A stretch of 64,000 bases of DNA from an uncultured Alphaproteobacteria bacterium (GTDB taxonomy: Bacteria > Pseudomonadota > Alphaproteobacteria > Rhodobacterales > Rhodobacteraceae), in assembly GCA_902584635.1 (NCBI GenBank), contig CACIAQ010000004.1:1-64000 (forward strand), given 5' to 3'. This document shows positions 17,621 through 26,068 of this stretch, in pieces; within the stretch, counting starts at the first letter, position 1; each line of letters opens with the position of its first letter. The position numbers and the translations under genes are program-made. The notes under the pieces are model-generated. The model saw only the letters and a program-made list of their open reading frames with translations, ran no database searches and was not told the DNA's origin.

Positions 17621-18523
17621 CTATCTCCCCATTAATTTATCAATCGTAACATTCATTGTATTTACTACTTGTTCGAAAACACGTTTTTCATCTTTATTGA
17701 GAGGCTGTAAAGGCTTCCGAGGAGGCCCGGCATCAATCCCTCTTAAATTCAGCCCATACTTAATGCATTGTACAAACTTTCCTCCCTGCTCTAGAACCCG
17801 CATCAGAGGAAGCATAGCTGACATTACAGCTCTACCTTTAGTGAAATCCCCTTCAAGCACACATGTTTTATAAAGAGCTAAATGGGCTTCAGGTGCAAAA
17901 TTGGAACCAGCACATACCCAGCTTTTAGCGCCCCACGCAAAAAATTCTAATGCCTGATCATCCATTCCACAGCTTAGAGATATGTGAGGATAATCTCGTG
18001 CCAACATATGTAATCGGTTTGGATCTCCTGAACTTTCTTTTATCGCACAAAAGTTTTTTGAGCGACCTAATCGATCAAGTGTTTCTTCATCCATATTAAC
18101 GCTCATTCGCCCTGGATAATTATATAGAATTACAGGTAAATTTGCTTCTCTATCGATTGCTAAGGCATGAAGTGCAATCTCTCGTCCAGTTGGATAAGCA
18201 TAAGGTGGTGTAGCAATCATAATTGCATCAGCTCCAGCAATTCTTGCTTGCTTCGCATATTCGATACTGTCTTCTGTACGGATGGCACCGGTTCCAACAA
18301 TCATAGGTAAACGATCATTTAGTAATTCTTTAACTCTACTCATTAAGAACACACGTTCTTTCATACTCATGGCGTAATATTCACCTGTAGTACCAGCTAC
18401 GATTATTCCGTGAACACCTGTATCCACTAATAAGTCAATTGCTGAAGCCATAGCCTCTGAGTTGAGTGTAAAGTCACTGTTAAAAGGGGCTATTAAAGGT
18501 GTATAGATCCCCTCAAATTTCAT
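17621..18523 (-). CDS. DapA/N-acetylneuraminate-lyase family aldolase
   Basis: 300 residues of the class I pyruvate-dependent aldolase TIM barrel. The Schiff-base Lys is in FCAIKESSG, the Tyr in LYNYPGRMSV and the carboxylate-binding loop is AGTTGEYYAMS. It is first in the operon that continues with aldehyde dehydrogenase, MttB and SDRs. Lysine synthesis is unlikely in that place; family members with catabolic roles cleave or dehydrate 2-keto acids, as in hydroxyproline or sugar-acid breakdown. The exact reaction is not readable here. Confidence 0.87.
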   Translation of the reverse strand: MKFEGIYTPLIAPFNSDFTLNSEAMASAIDLLVDTGVHGIIVAGTTGEYYAMSMKERVFLMSRVKELLNDRLPMIVGTGAIRTEDSIEYAKQARIAGADAIMIATPPYAYPTGREIALHALAIDREANLPVILYNYPGRMSVNMDEETLDRLGRSKNFCAIKESSGDPNRLHMLARDYPHISLSCGMDDQALEFFAWGAKSWVCAGSNFAPEAHLALYKTCVLEGDFTKGRAVMSAMLPLMRVLEQGGKFVQCIKYGLNLRGIDAGPPRKPLQPLNKDEKRVFEQVVNTMNVTIDKLMGR

Positions 18524-18654
18524 CGCTTATCCATATTCAAAGTGGTCGTTGTTAAATTGTATACGAATTGAAATATTGGTACAGACAAGGTAACCACCAT
18601 CGTTTTCTTTATTTTGAATGCGGATGGTAGGAGAGTCAATGATTAGGACAACAG

Positions 18655-18675
18655 AGGGAACTAAAGAGGTTCCCT
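18655..18675. terminator. 7-bp hairpin downstream of the small membrane-protein gene
   Basis: AGGGAAC and GTTCCCT form a perfect stem around a 7-base loop, 21 bases beyond the stop at 18697 on the minus strand. There is no clear U-run on that side and only TTTG on the plus side. It is a structural hairpin that might stop transcription before the DapA operon. Confidence 0.3.
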
Positions 18676-18696
18676 TTGTCACGTCATGAATAGAAT

Positions 18697-19048
18697 TTAA
18701 CAAAGCGCAAGCAGTTGGAAAATCACAATAATTACGAACACGCCAGCAAAAACAAATTTTAGTACTCTAAGTCGAATAGCCTTTACCCCTTTGCCATAAT
18801 TGGTTTTTGAAGTCTTATCATCCATTTCATCTATCAGTAATTGTACTGTGCTCATTTGCCATAAGACGCCGAATGCCCCTGAGAAAGCCATTAAAACAAT
18901 TGTTTCCGTGACTTCACATTTTTTCTAGAAAGATCTTCAAATATTATAGCCATAAGTGTAATGGACTGGCTGACCATAGTTATGAACACAATAATTAAAA
19001 ATTGTATATTGCTGCTGTTTGCAACGATGTTCGTATATTTTGATCCAT
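18697..19048 (-). pseudogene. Small three-helix membrane protein gene interrupted by two frameshifts
   Basis: The reverse strand starts at an ATG (19048) preceded by a strong GGGGGA. Three consecutive frames each carry part of one coherent membrane protein. The first frame gives MDQN, the second gives NIQFLIIVFITMVSQSITLM then AIIFEDLSRK, and the third gives VTETIVLMAFSGAFGVLW and ends with FAGVFVIIVIFQLLALC. One extra A in each of two A-runs (near 19038 and 18923) would join all three into about 117 residues with three membrane segments. The last part alone has an ATG at 18891 in a TAATG overlap, so a 64-residue product could still be made. I do not recognise the family. Assembly error in homopolymers is the main alternative to true decay. 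Confidence 0.5.
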
Positions 19049-19121
19049 GTCAAAATCCCCCTTTTTTAAATTAATAAAAAAGTTAACCATCTCTTCTTAA
19101 TTCGAAGGAAAAATTTTTTGA

Positions 19122-20063
19122 TCAATGAAAAGACTTTAAAATATCTACTATCTCTTTAAAAATTTTCTTTCCTAAAGGACTTTGATCGCGACATCTAATG
19201 AAACCATGAATTAATGATTGGGCCTCCTTATGAAATACAGGCACCCCATCATCTATAAGTTTTTTTGCAAGTTTTTTACCTTCTGTGGCTAAGGGATCTA
19301 ATTCTGCATTTAATAATATTGTTTTTGGCATTCCGGAAAAACTCTTTTGTAAAATTGGAAATGCCAATGGATTTAAATAGTCCTCAGGTCCGTTGAGATA
19401 CGTATCAAAGAACCAAAGCATCATTTTTTTGGTGAGAAAAGGTGCTTCGGAGTGGTTTATATAGGACTCGCTGTTAAAATTCTTGTCTACGCATGGATAA
19501 ATGAGAAATTGATATAAAGGGAGAGGACCACCATTTTTTTTTAGAAGGATATTGGTCGACAAGGCTAAATTTCCACCAGCTGAGTCCCCTCCAATTGAAA
19601 GCCTGTTTCTATCAATGTTAAACGTCTTGGCATTTTGAAACACAGCATTAAAGATTTCATGGCATTGATACAACGCGGTTGGAAATTTATTTTCTGGAGA
19701 CAAGCCATAATCTAGAGAAATTACTTGACACTCTCCATCTAAAGCTATGTCAACACATACGCCATCATGAGAGTCAAGATCTCCAATAATCCAACCTCCA
19801 CCGTGCATATAAATTAGACAAGGAAGTTGTTTATCATTACCTTTGGGCCGATATATTCTTGAATTCACATGTCCATTTTCCGTTTCAAATAAATGCTCTT
19901 GGACGTCTAATGTTGAAGGTCTTTTGAGAGAAGTCATCGCGACTTTCTTTTTCATTGACTTTCTAAATGCTTGCGGGGTGAAATTGTATGGCATGCTATC
20001 TTTTTTTGGTGCCATAGCTTCGACAAAATTATTTAGTGAGGGATCCATATTTGGATAAACCAT
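19122..20063 (-). CDS. Alpha/beta hydrolase, hormone-sensitive-lipase family esterase
   Basis: 313 residues. The oxyanion motif HGGGWIIGD and nucleophile elbow GGDSAGGNLA mark bacterial family IV esterases. The Asp in LLNAELDPLATEG and His in SLIHGFIR complete the triad. No signal peptide is seen, so it is cytoplasmic. It is divergent from the aminotransferase at 20143 and shares no clear operon. It would cleave short- or medium-chain esters; the natural substrate is unknown. Confidence 0.92.
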   Translation of the reverse strand: MVYPNMDPSLNNFVEAMAPKKDSMPYNFTPQAFRKSMKKKVAMTSLKRPSTLDVQEHLFETENGHVNSRIYRPKGNDKQLPCLIYMHGGGWIIGDLDSHDGVCVDIALDGECQVISLDYGLSPENKFPTALYQCHEIFNAVFQNAKTFNIDRNRLSIGGDSAGGNLALSTNILLKKNGGPLPLYQFLIYPCVDKNFNSESYINHSEAPFLTKKMMLWFFDTYLNGPEDYLNPLAFPILQKSFSGMPKTILLNAELDPLATEGKKLAKKLIDDGVPVFHKEAQSLIHGFIRCRDQSPLGKKIFKEIVDILKSFH

Positions 20064-20142
20064 TTACATCAACCTTTCTATTGCAATAATTTTAATGACT
20101 TCATGCTATTAAAAAGTTAGCCTTAAAGTATGTGTTTTACAA

Positions 20143-21504
20143 GTGGCGGTTGATATGAGACTTGAAAGGGGAGGACCCATCCAAACCTTTTATGTAGGCA
20201 ACAAAAAAATGCCTGTAGTTGAAAGAGGAGAGGGTGTATATCTATACGACGAAGAGGGGAAAAGGTATTTTGATGCCTCTTCAGGTCCTATTACCTGCAA
20301 TATCGGGCATGCAAATCCAAAAGTGTTGGAAGCTATTAAATATCAATCTGAAAAAGTTTGTTTTGCAAGCCATGCTTTTTTTGAAAATAGACCTAATAGA
20401 GATTTAGCAAAAAGTTTAGTGAATTTGACAGGCAATAAGTATGATCAAGCGTTCTTTGTATCAGGGGGTTCCGAGGCAATTGAGGCATCATTTAAGCTTG
20501 CAAGACAGTACGCACTAGCCTGTGGACAAACTAAAAAGCATAAAATAATTGCGAGAGCGCCAAGTTATCATGGTTCGACAATGGGTGCCTTTTCTGCGTC
20601 TGACGACGTTGAAATGAAGAAAAATTTTCAAAGTTTGACAAAAATATCTATCAAAGTACCTGCACCATTGTCCTATAGAATACCAGATAATTTTGATGTA
20701 TCATCCTACGCTAGATTTTGTTTAGATGAGCTTGAAAGAACTATAGCTGATGAAGGCCCGGAAGAAGTATTAGCTTTTATCTTGGAGCCTGTGGGAGGAC
20801 TTTCTACTGGGGCACTCGTGGCACCCAACTTCTACTACAAACAAGTTAGAGAGATTTGTGATCAGTATGGGGTACTTTTGATTTATGACGAGGTAATGAG
20901 TGGGGCTGGTCGAACAGGACGGTTTCTTGCTGCTGATCATTGGGAGGGATCAGACCCAGACCTAGTGATATTAGCAAAAGGTCTGTGTGCTGGTTATTCC
21001 CCACTGGGCGCTTTATTGGCTCCTAATAGAATAGTTGAACCAGTAGTTTCTTCTGGTGGATTTTTGCATGGGCACACTTATGCATCAAATCCTTTGTCTT
21101 GCGCGATAGCAAATGCCGTAGTTAACGAGGTTATTGAAAAAAATCTTTCAGAAAATGCTCGAATTGTAGGTAACTATCTTAAAAAAGGTTTAGAAAATTT
21201 AGCGACGCAATTATCAATTATTGGTGATGTTAGAGGCAAGGGACTGCTGCTTGCTGTAGAAATTGTTCGAGATACAGCAACTAAAGCTATGTTCAATATG
21301 GATCAAAGAGCCATTTATCGAATAAGTGAGCTTGGAATTAAAAATGGGATTCTTCTCTATACTCGAAAAACTGCAAAGGGCGAAAATGGTGAGTGGCTAA
21401 TGATTGCACCTCCACTAATTTCAACCACAGATCACTGCGATGAGTTTTTATCTAAACTTAATGTAACACTAAGGAATTTTCAAAAGGAACAAGGAATTAT
21501 ATAG
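20143..21504 (+). CDS. Class III PLP-dependent aminotransferase
   Basis: 453 residues of the omega-aminotransferase type (beta-alanine, GABA, taurine or diamine donors). The PLP-binding Lys is in LVILAKGLCAGYSPLGALL, the cofactor Asp in LIYDEVMSGAGRTG, and FVSGGSEAIEASFKLAR binds the phosphate. The first start is GTG at 20143; an ATG at 20155 begins MRLERGGPIQ and is equally plausible because neither has a clear ribosome site. The DUF1289 gene on the other strand ends 3 bases away. Confidence 0.9.
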   Translation: MAVDMRLERGGPIQTFYVGNKKMPVVERGEGVYLYDEEGKRYFDASSGPITCNIGHANPKVLEAIKYQSEKVCFASHAFFENRPNRDLAKSLVNLTGNKYDQAFFVSGGSEAIEASFKLARQYALACGQTKKHKIIARAPSYHGSTMGAFSASDDVEMKKNFQSLTKISIKVPAPLSYRIPDNFDVSSYARFCLDELERTIADEGPEEVLAFILEPVGGLSTGALVAPNFYYKQVREICDQYGVLLIYDEVMSGAGRTGRFLAADHWEGSDPDLVILAKGLCAGYSPLGALLAPNRIVEPVVSSGGFLHGHTYASNPLSCAIANAVVNEVIEKNLSENARIVGNYLKKGLENLATQLSIIGDVRGKGLLLAVEIVRDTATKAMFNMDQRAIYRISELGIKNGILLYTRKTAKGENGEWLMIAPPLISTTDHCDEFLSKLNVTLRNFQKEQGII

Positions 21505-21507
21505 ACT

Positions 21508-21711
21508 TTACTTCCTTAAATTGGGAGAGGTAGTCTTCAATCTTTCCATTATTTTTTCTCTTTGATTATCAGTCATGATTACCCATTCTCTGATCTCATC
21601 TTGCGTTCTTCTGCATCCTATACACACTCCATTTTCTAGAGTACATATTTTTACGCAGGGGCTCTTGATATCTTCCCAACGAATACTATCTCTCTGTCCT
21701 CTTCTTACCAT
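21508..21711 (-). CDS. DUF1289 family small cysteine-rich protein
   Basis: 67 residues with the DUF1289 pattern PCVKICTLENGVCIGCRRTQDEIREW. The four cysteines probably hold a metal or Fe-S centre; the function of the family is not established. It lies 21 bases after the threonine aldolase start region on the same strand and is convergent with the aminotransferase. A second member is at 25756. Confidence 0.88.
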   Translation of the reverse strand: MVRRGQRDSIRWEDIKSPCVKICTLENGVCIGCRRTQDEIREWVIMTDNQREKIMERLKTTSPNLRK

Positions 21712-21732
21712 ATACGTTTCATCTAAATTTTT

Positions 21733-22770
21733 TTATTTATAAAAGCTTTTAAAACCAGCAATCGCTTTTTCAAGACCTTCATCCGAAATATCACGATGTA
21801 AGACCATTCGTATTGACTGGTTTCGGTCACCAATCTTGACGCTATATTTTTCTAAGTGCGATCGAAGCTTTTCGGTTTGCCCGTCTGTAGGTGTAAAAAA
21901 TACCATGTTTGTTCCGCTATCTACATTTCCTATATTCATTTCTCGAAGCTCATTAGCGAAATACTCGGCTCGTTTATGATCTTCAGCAAGTCTAGATATA
22001 TTATTGTCTAAAGCGTAATGCCCTGCCGCGGCTACAACACCAACTTGTCTCATTGACCCGCCAAGAATTTTTCTATTTCTTCGTGCTTTTCGGATAAATT
22101 TTGATGAACCAACAAGTACAGTACCAAGGGGTGTCCCAAGCCCTTTTGACAAGCATATTGATACACTGTCTGCACAATTTGCCAGTTCCACTGGTTTGCA
22201 GTGCAATGCAGTTACCGCATTAAAAAAGCGTGCGCCATCAAGATGAATGCTTAGGTTGTTTTTTCGTGCTGTTTCAGAAACATCTTGCATCTTTTTTAAT
22301 GATATTGCCTTCCCACCCACGGTATTTTCTAGGCATAGTAATCGACTAGATGCATGATGGGGGTCATCTTCTTTGATTGCCCCTTCAACCGATGATGGTG
22401 AAATGGATCCGTCGTTTTCTGTTTCAACCGGCCATAACGATATTCCAGCTAGCACCGACGCCCCAGACGCCTCGTCCCAGTATACATGGTAATTTTTTCC
22501 AACAATTATTTCTTCGCCTCTACCGCAATGAGCCATAACAGCTGATAAATTGCTTTGGGTTCCTGAAGGGAAAAAGACGCCTTCTTCTTTTCCTAAAAGT
22601 GATGCTAGTCGCTTTTCTAATAAGTTCACGGTTGGATCTTCACCGTATACGTCGTCACCAACCACAGCCGTCGCCATCGCATTTCTCATACCTTCATCGG
22701 GAGAGGTAAACGTATCACTTCTGAGATCGCATTCCCATGTTTGATTTCTTATCGCATTATGCTTGTTCAA
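21733..22770 (-). CDS. ltaE: Low-specificity L-threonine aldolase
   Basis: 345-residue fold-type I PLP enzyme that cleaves threonine or allo-threonine to glycine and acetaldehyde. DLRSDTFTSPDEGMR near the N-terminus, VGDDVYGEDPTVN, HLDGARFFNA and the PLP Lys in SICLSKGLGTPLG are family signatures. The start is TTG at 22770 with AGAGG seven bases upstream; the next in-frame Met would remove the conserved DLRSDT motif. It is followed by the DUF1289 gene on the same strand. Confidence 0.93.
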   Translation of the reverse strand: MNKHNAIRNQTWECDLRSDTFTSPDEGMRNAMATAVVGDDVYGEDPTVNLLEKRLASLLGKEEGVFFPSGTQSNLSAVMAHCGRGEEIIVGKNYHVYWDEASGASVLAGISLWPVETENDGSISPSSVEGAIKEDDPHHASSRLLCLENTVGGKAISLKKMQDVSETARKNNLSIHLDGARFFNAVTALHCKPVELANCADSVSICLSKGLGTPLGTVLVGSSKFIRKARRNRKILGGSMRQVGVVAAAGHYALDNNISRLAEDHKRAEYFANELREMNIGNVDSGTNMVFFTPTDGQTEKLRSHLEKYSVKIGDRNQSIRMVLHRDISDEGLEKAIAGFKSFYK

Positions 22771-22791
22771 GTGTAAACCTCTTTATTTGTT

Positions 22792-23175
22792 CTATGAATC
22801 TCGAGGATGATTTATTCCATCAAAGTTTTTTATAACGCCCTTATAATCTGCGATATTGAAATCATCAATGCAAGCAACATTTACACAAATATTACCAGGG
22901 TTATATCTACTTTTGTGGTGTGTATGCGTACCGCATATTATACAAAAAAAATGTGGAGCCTCCGCAGTGTTAAACACATATTCTGTAACTGACTCAAAAC
23001 CTTCAACGACAGTAATATTTTCTTGAGGTGTACAAAGCATCCCGAACCCCTTACTTTTACTACATATTGAGCAATTACACCTTACAATATCTGCAAGAGG
23101 TTTTTCCAAATTGATGGTCAGTCTTATTGAGCCGCAGTGACATGAAGCATCTAGCTTTTTAAATTTTTCGGTCAT
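22792..23175 (-). CDS. GFA-family zinc protein (CENP-V/GFA domain)
   Basis: 127 residues with the zinc-binding cysteine set of the GFA fold: SCHCGSIRL, VRCNCSICSKSKG and FFCIICGTHTHH. The family is named after a glutathione-dependent formaldehyde-activating enzyme, but most members are not shown to have that activity. It stands 21 bases upstream of threonine aldolase on the same strand. A role in aldehyde handling would be only a guess from the family name. Confidence 0.9.
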   Translation of the reverse strand: MTEKFKKLDASCHCGSIRLTINLEKPLADIVRCNCSICSKSKGFGMLCTPQENITVVEGFESVTEYVFNTAEAPHFFCIICGTHTHHKSRYNPGNICVNVACIDDFNIADYKGVIKNFDGINHPRDS

Positions 23176-23279
23176 TCATTGTTCCAACTATTATTATAGA
23201 CAGCCATAAAAATTAAATAATGACTCTAGATAATTTAGCTTTTTCTAACAGAAAAATTCAACATATTCTGGGGTTTGCT

Positions 23280-23957
23280 TTAATTATTTGGCTTTCTCCA
23301 CCCATTTTCTTGAGCTTCTTTTTCAGAACAAAACCATCTTTCGCCCTTTGAAGATGAGATTTTTGTCTTTAGGTAATTTTTAGAGTTCGGAAGGTGATAA
23401 ATTTTTTCGCCTCGGGATGAAATATTTCCTTTAATTTGACACCCAATCTTTTTAGCTTCGTTAATGCGCACTCCTCTCCGCCAATTCCAAGGTTTTACAA
23501 ATTCGCCTTGCCAAATCCCTATTTTCTTTTTTGATGCTAATTTTTCATTGTGAATAAAATCTTTAGAATATTCTCTGTATGCTAAAGCCCAGCCATTTTC
23601 TACTAAATTTCTATTTATGTTCTGATCTTCGAGATAGCATACACCTATCGATCTACCATAGCGGTCCTTAGCGGATATCTTGCAATTCAATGAGGAAGGA
23701 GAAACATCTTTTAATAATTTTTTTAAATATTTAGTTGCTTGTTTGCCGCATGGCCAAGGTTCTCTATTTACATAACAATATTGATTTGTTTCTGGTGCAT
23801 CTATTCCGTAAAGACGAATTTTTTCTTCTTTAAAGACAATTGTATCAGCATCAACAACTTTTATTTGGTCAAAAGCGATAGTGGTGAAAAAAAAATAAGT
23901 TAGTATACCAGTTGCACTGAGAAGAAATGAGATAAACACCCAGAATTTTTTTTTCAT
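23280..23957 (-). CDS. Membrane-anchored or secreted thermonuclease (SNase-like)
   Basis: 225 residues from the ATG at 23957, where a typical MKKK plus hydrophobic segment (residues 5-30) starts; a longer frame to 24080 lacks any reason to be used. The SNase domain has VVDADTIVF, RLYGIDAPET, the catalytic Arg-Glu pair region and GRSIGVCYL, followed by NRNLVENGWALAYREYS. The C-terminal part (GNISSRGEKIYHLPNS and GERWFCSEKEAQENGWR) is an added module common behind alphaproteobacterial thermonucleases. It cleaves DNA or RNA outside the cytoplasm, perhaps for nutrient recovery. Confidence 0.88.
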   Translation of the reverse strand: MKKKFWVFISFLLSATGILTYFFFTTIAFDQIKVVDADTIVFKEEKIRLYGIDAPETNQYCYVNREPWPCGKQATKYLKKLLKDVSPSSLNCKISAKDRYGRSIGVCYLEDQNINRNLVENGWALAYREYSKDFIHNEKLASKKKIGIWQGEFVKPWNWRRGVRINEAKKIGCQIKGNISSRGEKIYHLPNSKNYLKTKISSSKGERWFCSEKEAQENGWRKPNN

Positions 23958-24088
23958 AATTAAATAAAACCTTTTTAAAAGATGTATTACATCGAAATTC
24001 GACACAAATGATGCTTTTATTTTAAATTTTATTATTCCGAGGATATAATCTACTCTGTTTTTAACACAAATATGGATCAAAATAATCT

Positions 24089-25720
24089 ATGCCGAAGAGC
24101 TGCGCTGAAGCAACTATAGAGCTTTTATCACAGTACGGAGTTACAACTATCTTTGGGATACCCGGGGTACATACTCTAGGTTTTTGCCGAGCTTTAACGG
24201 ATAAAGCTGATGATCCAAGTAAAATACGGCATGTTCAGGCTAGAAATGAGCAGGGGGCTGGATTTATGGCAGAAGGTTGGGCAAGAGCTACCGGTGATGT
24301 CGGTGTAGCACTAGTTATATCTGGCCCAGGCGTAACGAATGCATCCACCGCATTGGGTCAGTGCTATGCTGACTCTCTGCCTTTGCTTTTGATTTCAGCA
24401 GAACCTAAAAGTGAAAGCCTAGGAAAGGGGCAGGGTGTTTTACACGAAATAACAGAACAAAAAAAGGTTACAGAACCTCTTACAGCTTTTTCTGAAACTG
24501 TCAAAACACCTAATGATGTACCAATCTTATTAGAGAAAGCCTTTACTATTTTTAGAAGTAAAAGACCTAGACCTGTTCATATATCTATACCAATTGATAT
24601 TCAGGCACAACCAGTTAACACCAATTGGGAACCAATCCAGATCCCGCCTCGTCCAAAGGCTAGTGAAGACGATTTATTGAAAGCGATAAGTCTAATAAAT
24701 GAAAGCAAAAAAATTGTATGTATATTGGGTGGAGGGTCCTGTAACGCTGGAGAGGAAGTTAGCAAATTGGTGTATAATCTTGGAGCTGTAGTAATTACCA
24801 CAACAGCAGGGAAAGGTGTGATTAATGATAACCATCCATTCGTGATTTCTGGGGGAACGGTTAGGGCTGAGGCTAGAGAATGTATATCAAAAGCTGATTT
24901 AATCCTAGCTGTAGGCACTGAAATGGCAGAAACCGATAACTATGTTGGAAAATACTCAATCAATGGAAAAATAGTAAGAGTAGATATAGATGACAAAAAG
25001 ATAAATGATAATTATAGGGCGACTGTGGGACTTGTAGGCGATGCCAAAGAAACAGTCATGAAGCTAAACGCTAAACTAAATAATTCTGTCTCTCTTGAAC
25101 AGCTGGAAAGCGTTAAGAATGCGGTTATTGAGATAAAAAGAAAGATAGACGCAAACCTAACAAAAAGAGAGAAAAGACATAAGAAACTTTTAACAATATT
25201 GCGGGAAATTGCCCCTTCCAAAACAATATATTCAACGGATGCGTGCCAATTATCTTATACGGGTATTTTTGATTTTAATATTCCTGAAGCAAGAAAGTGG
25301 CTTCATCCGGTTGGGTTCTGTGCTCTTGGTAACGCCTTGCCAAACGCGATAGGAGCAAAGATGGCACTGCCAATGACACCCGTAACCGTTTTAGTTGGGG
25401 ATGGAGGATTTATGTTTTCTATGCCAGAGCTACTTACCGCAAAAGAACAAAACTTATCTCTTCCAATTATCATATGGGAGAATGGGGGTTACAAACAGAT
25501 ACAAGATGATATGGATGTAATGAAAATTGATCGAGTAGGAGTAGAGGGACTTAATCCTGATTTTATTCAGCTCGCAAAATCCTGTCATTGCGAAGCAGTT
25601 TATGCTGATAGTGCGGAGGTATTTATGAAGGCATTTAAGAATGCTTTATCTACCAACAGTCCAACTATAATTCTCGTGAAGGAACTCGATGATTGGCTGA
25701 ACCGAGAAATAAAAGTATAA
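24089..25720 (+). CDS. ThDP-dependent decarboxylase, acetolactate-synthase-like (AruI-like)
   Basis: 543 residues. The N-terminal ThDP pyrimidine domain has YGVTTIFGIPGVHTLGF with catalytic Glu in RNEQGAGFMAEG. The C-terminal pyrophosphate domain has GDGGFMFSMPELLTA and WENGGYKQI as the GDG...N metal motif. It resembles 5-guanidino-2-oxopentanoate decarboxylase (AruI) of the arginine transaminase route more than biosynthetic acetolactate synthase, and no IlvN small subunit follows. It stands 132 bases from the divergent nuclease start at 23957. Confidence 0.85.
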   Translation: MPKSCAEATIELLSQYGVTTIFGIPGVHTLGFCRALTDKADDPSKIRHVQARNEQGAGFMAEGWARATGDVGVALVISGPGVTNASTALGQCYADSLPLLLISAEPKSESLGKGQGVLHEITEQKKVTEPLTAFSETVKTPNDVPILLEKAFTIFRSKRPRPVHISIPIDIQAQPVNTNWEPIQIPPRPKASEDDLLKAISLINESKKIVCILGGGSCNAGEEVSKLVYNLGAVVITTTAGKGVINDNHPFVISGGTVRAEARECISKADLILAVGTEMAETDNYVGKYSINGKIVRVDIDDKKINDNYRATVGLVGDAKETVMKLNAKLNNSVSLEQLESVKNAVIEIKRKIDANLTKREKRHKKLLTILREIAPSKTIYSTDACQLSYTGIFDFNIPEARKWLHPVGFCALGNALPNAIGAKMALPMTPVTVLVGDGGFMFSMPELLTAKEQNLSLPIIIWENGGYKQIQDDMDVMKIDRVGVEGLNPDFIQLAKSCHCEAVYADSAEVFMKAFKNALSTNSPTIILVKELDDWLNREIKV

Positions 25721-25755
25721 AACACTTCAATTAATCTAATATAAAGCAATTAATC

Positions 25756-25938
25756 ATGAAACGCAAAAATAGTCCATGTATAGATATTTGCCAATTATCC
25801 GGGAAAAACGGCTGGTGTAGAGGTTGCGGTAGGACGCGTGAAGAGGCTAGGAAATGGAAATCAATCAAACCTTTTGCTAAAACAGCCATACTTAAAGACC
25901 TTGCGAGAAGAATTTCTATCATTAAACGTGAACAGTAA
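25756..25938 (+). CDS. DUF1289 family small cysteine-rich protein
   Basis: 60 residues with PCIDICQLSGKNGWCRGCGR followed by TREEARKW, the same four-cysteine layout as the protein at 21508. It follows the ThDP enzyme by 35 bases on the same strand and may be read through from it. Metal or Fe-S binding is likely from the cysteine pattern; function unknown. Confidence 0.85.
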   Translation: MKRKNSPCIDICQLSGKNGWCRGCGRTREEARKWKSIKPFAKTAILKDLARRISIIKREQ

Positions 25939-26068
25939 TATTGATATTTTTTCTGCTATCTAGCGTGAAGAAATTCAAAATATGAACTCCTTTACAAGAG
26001 CGCTCAATTCAAATACAGGTAGATAAACAAAACACGAGCATACAAATTTGTCAGGCAAAAACCTTTAC

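Noticed and set aside
23958-24080. A 41-codon N-terminal extension of the thermonuclease
   Set aside because: The signal-anchor starts at MKKKF from 23957, and the extension has no family counterpart.
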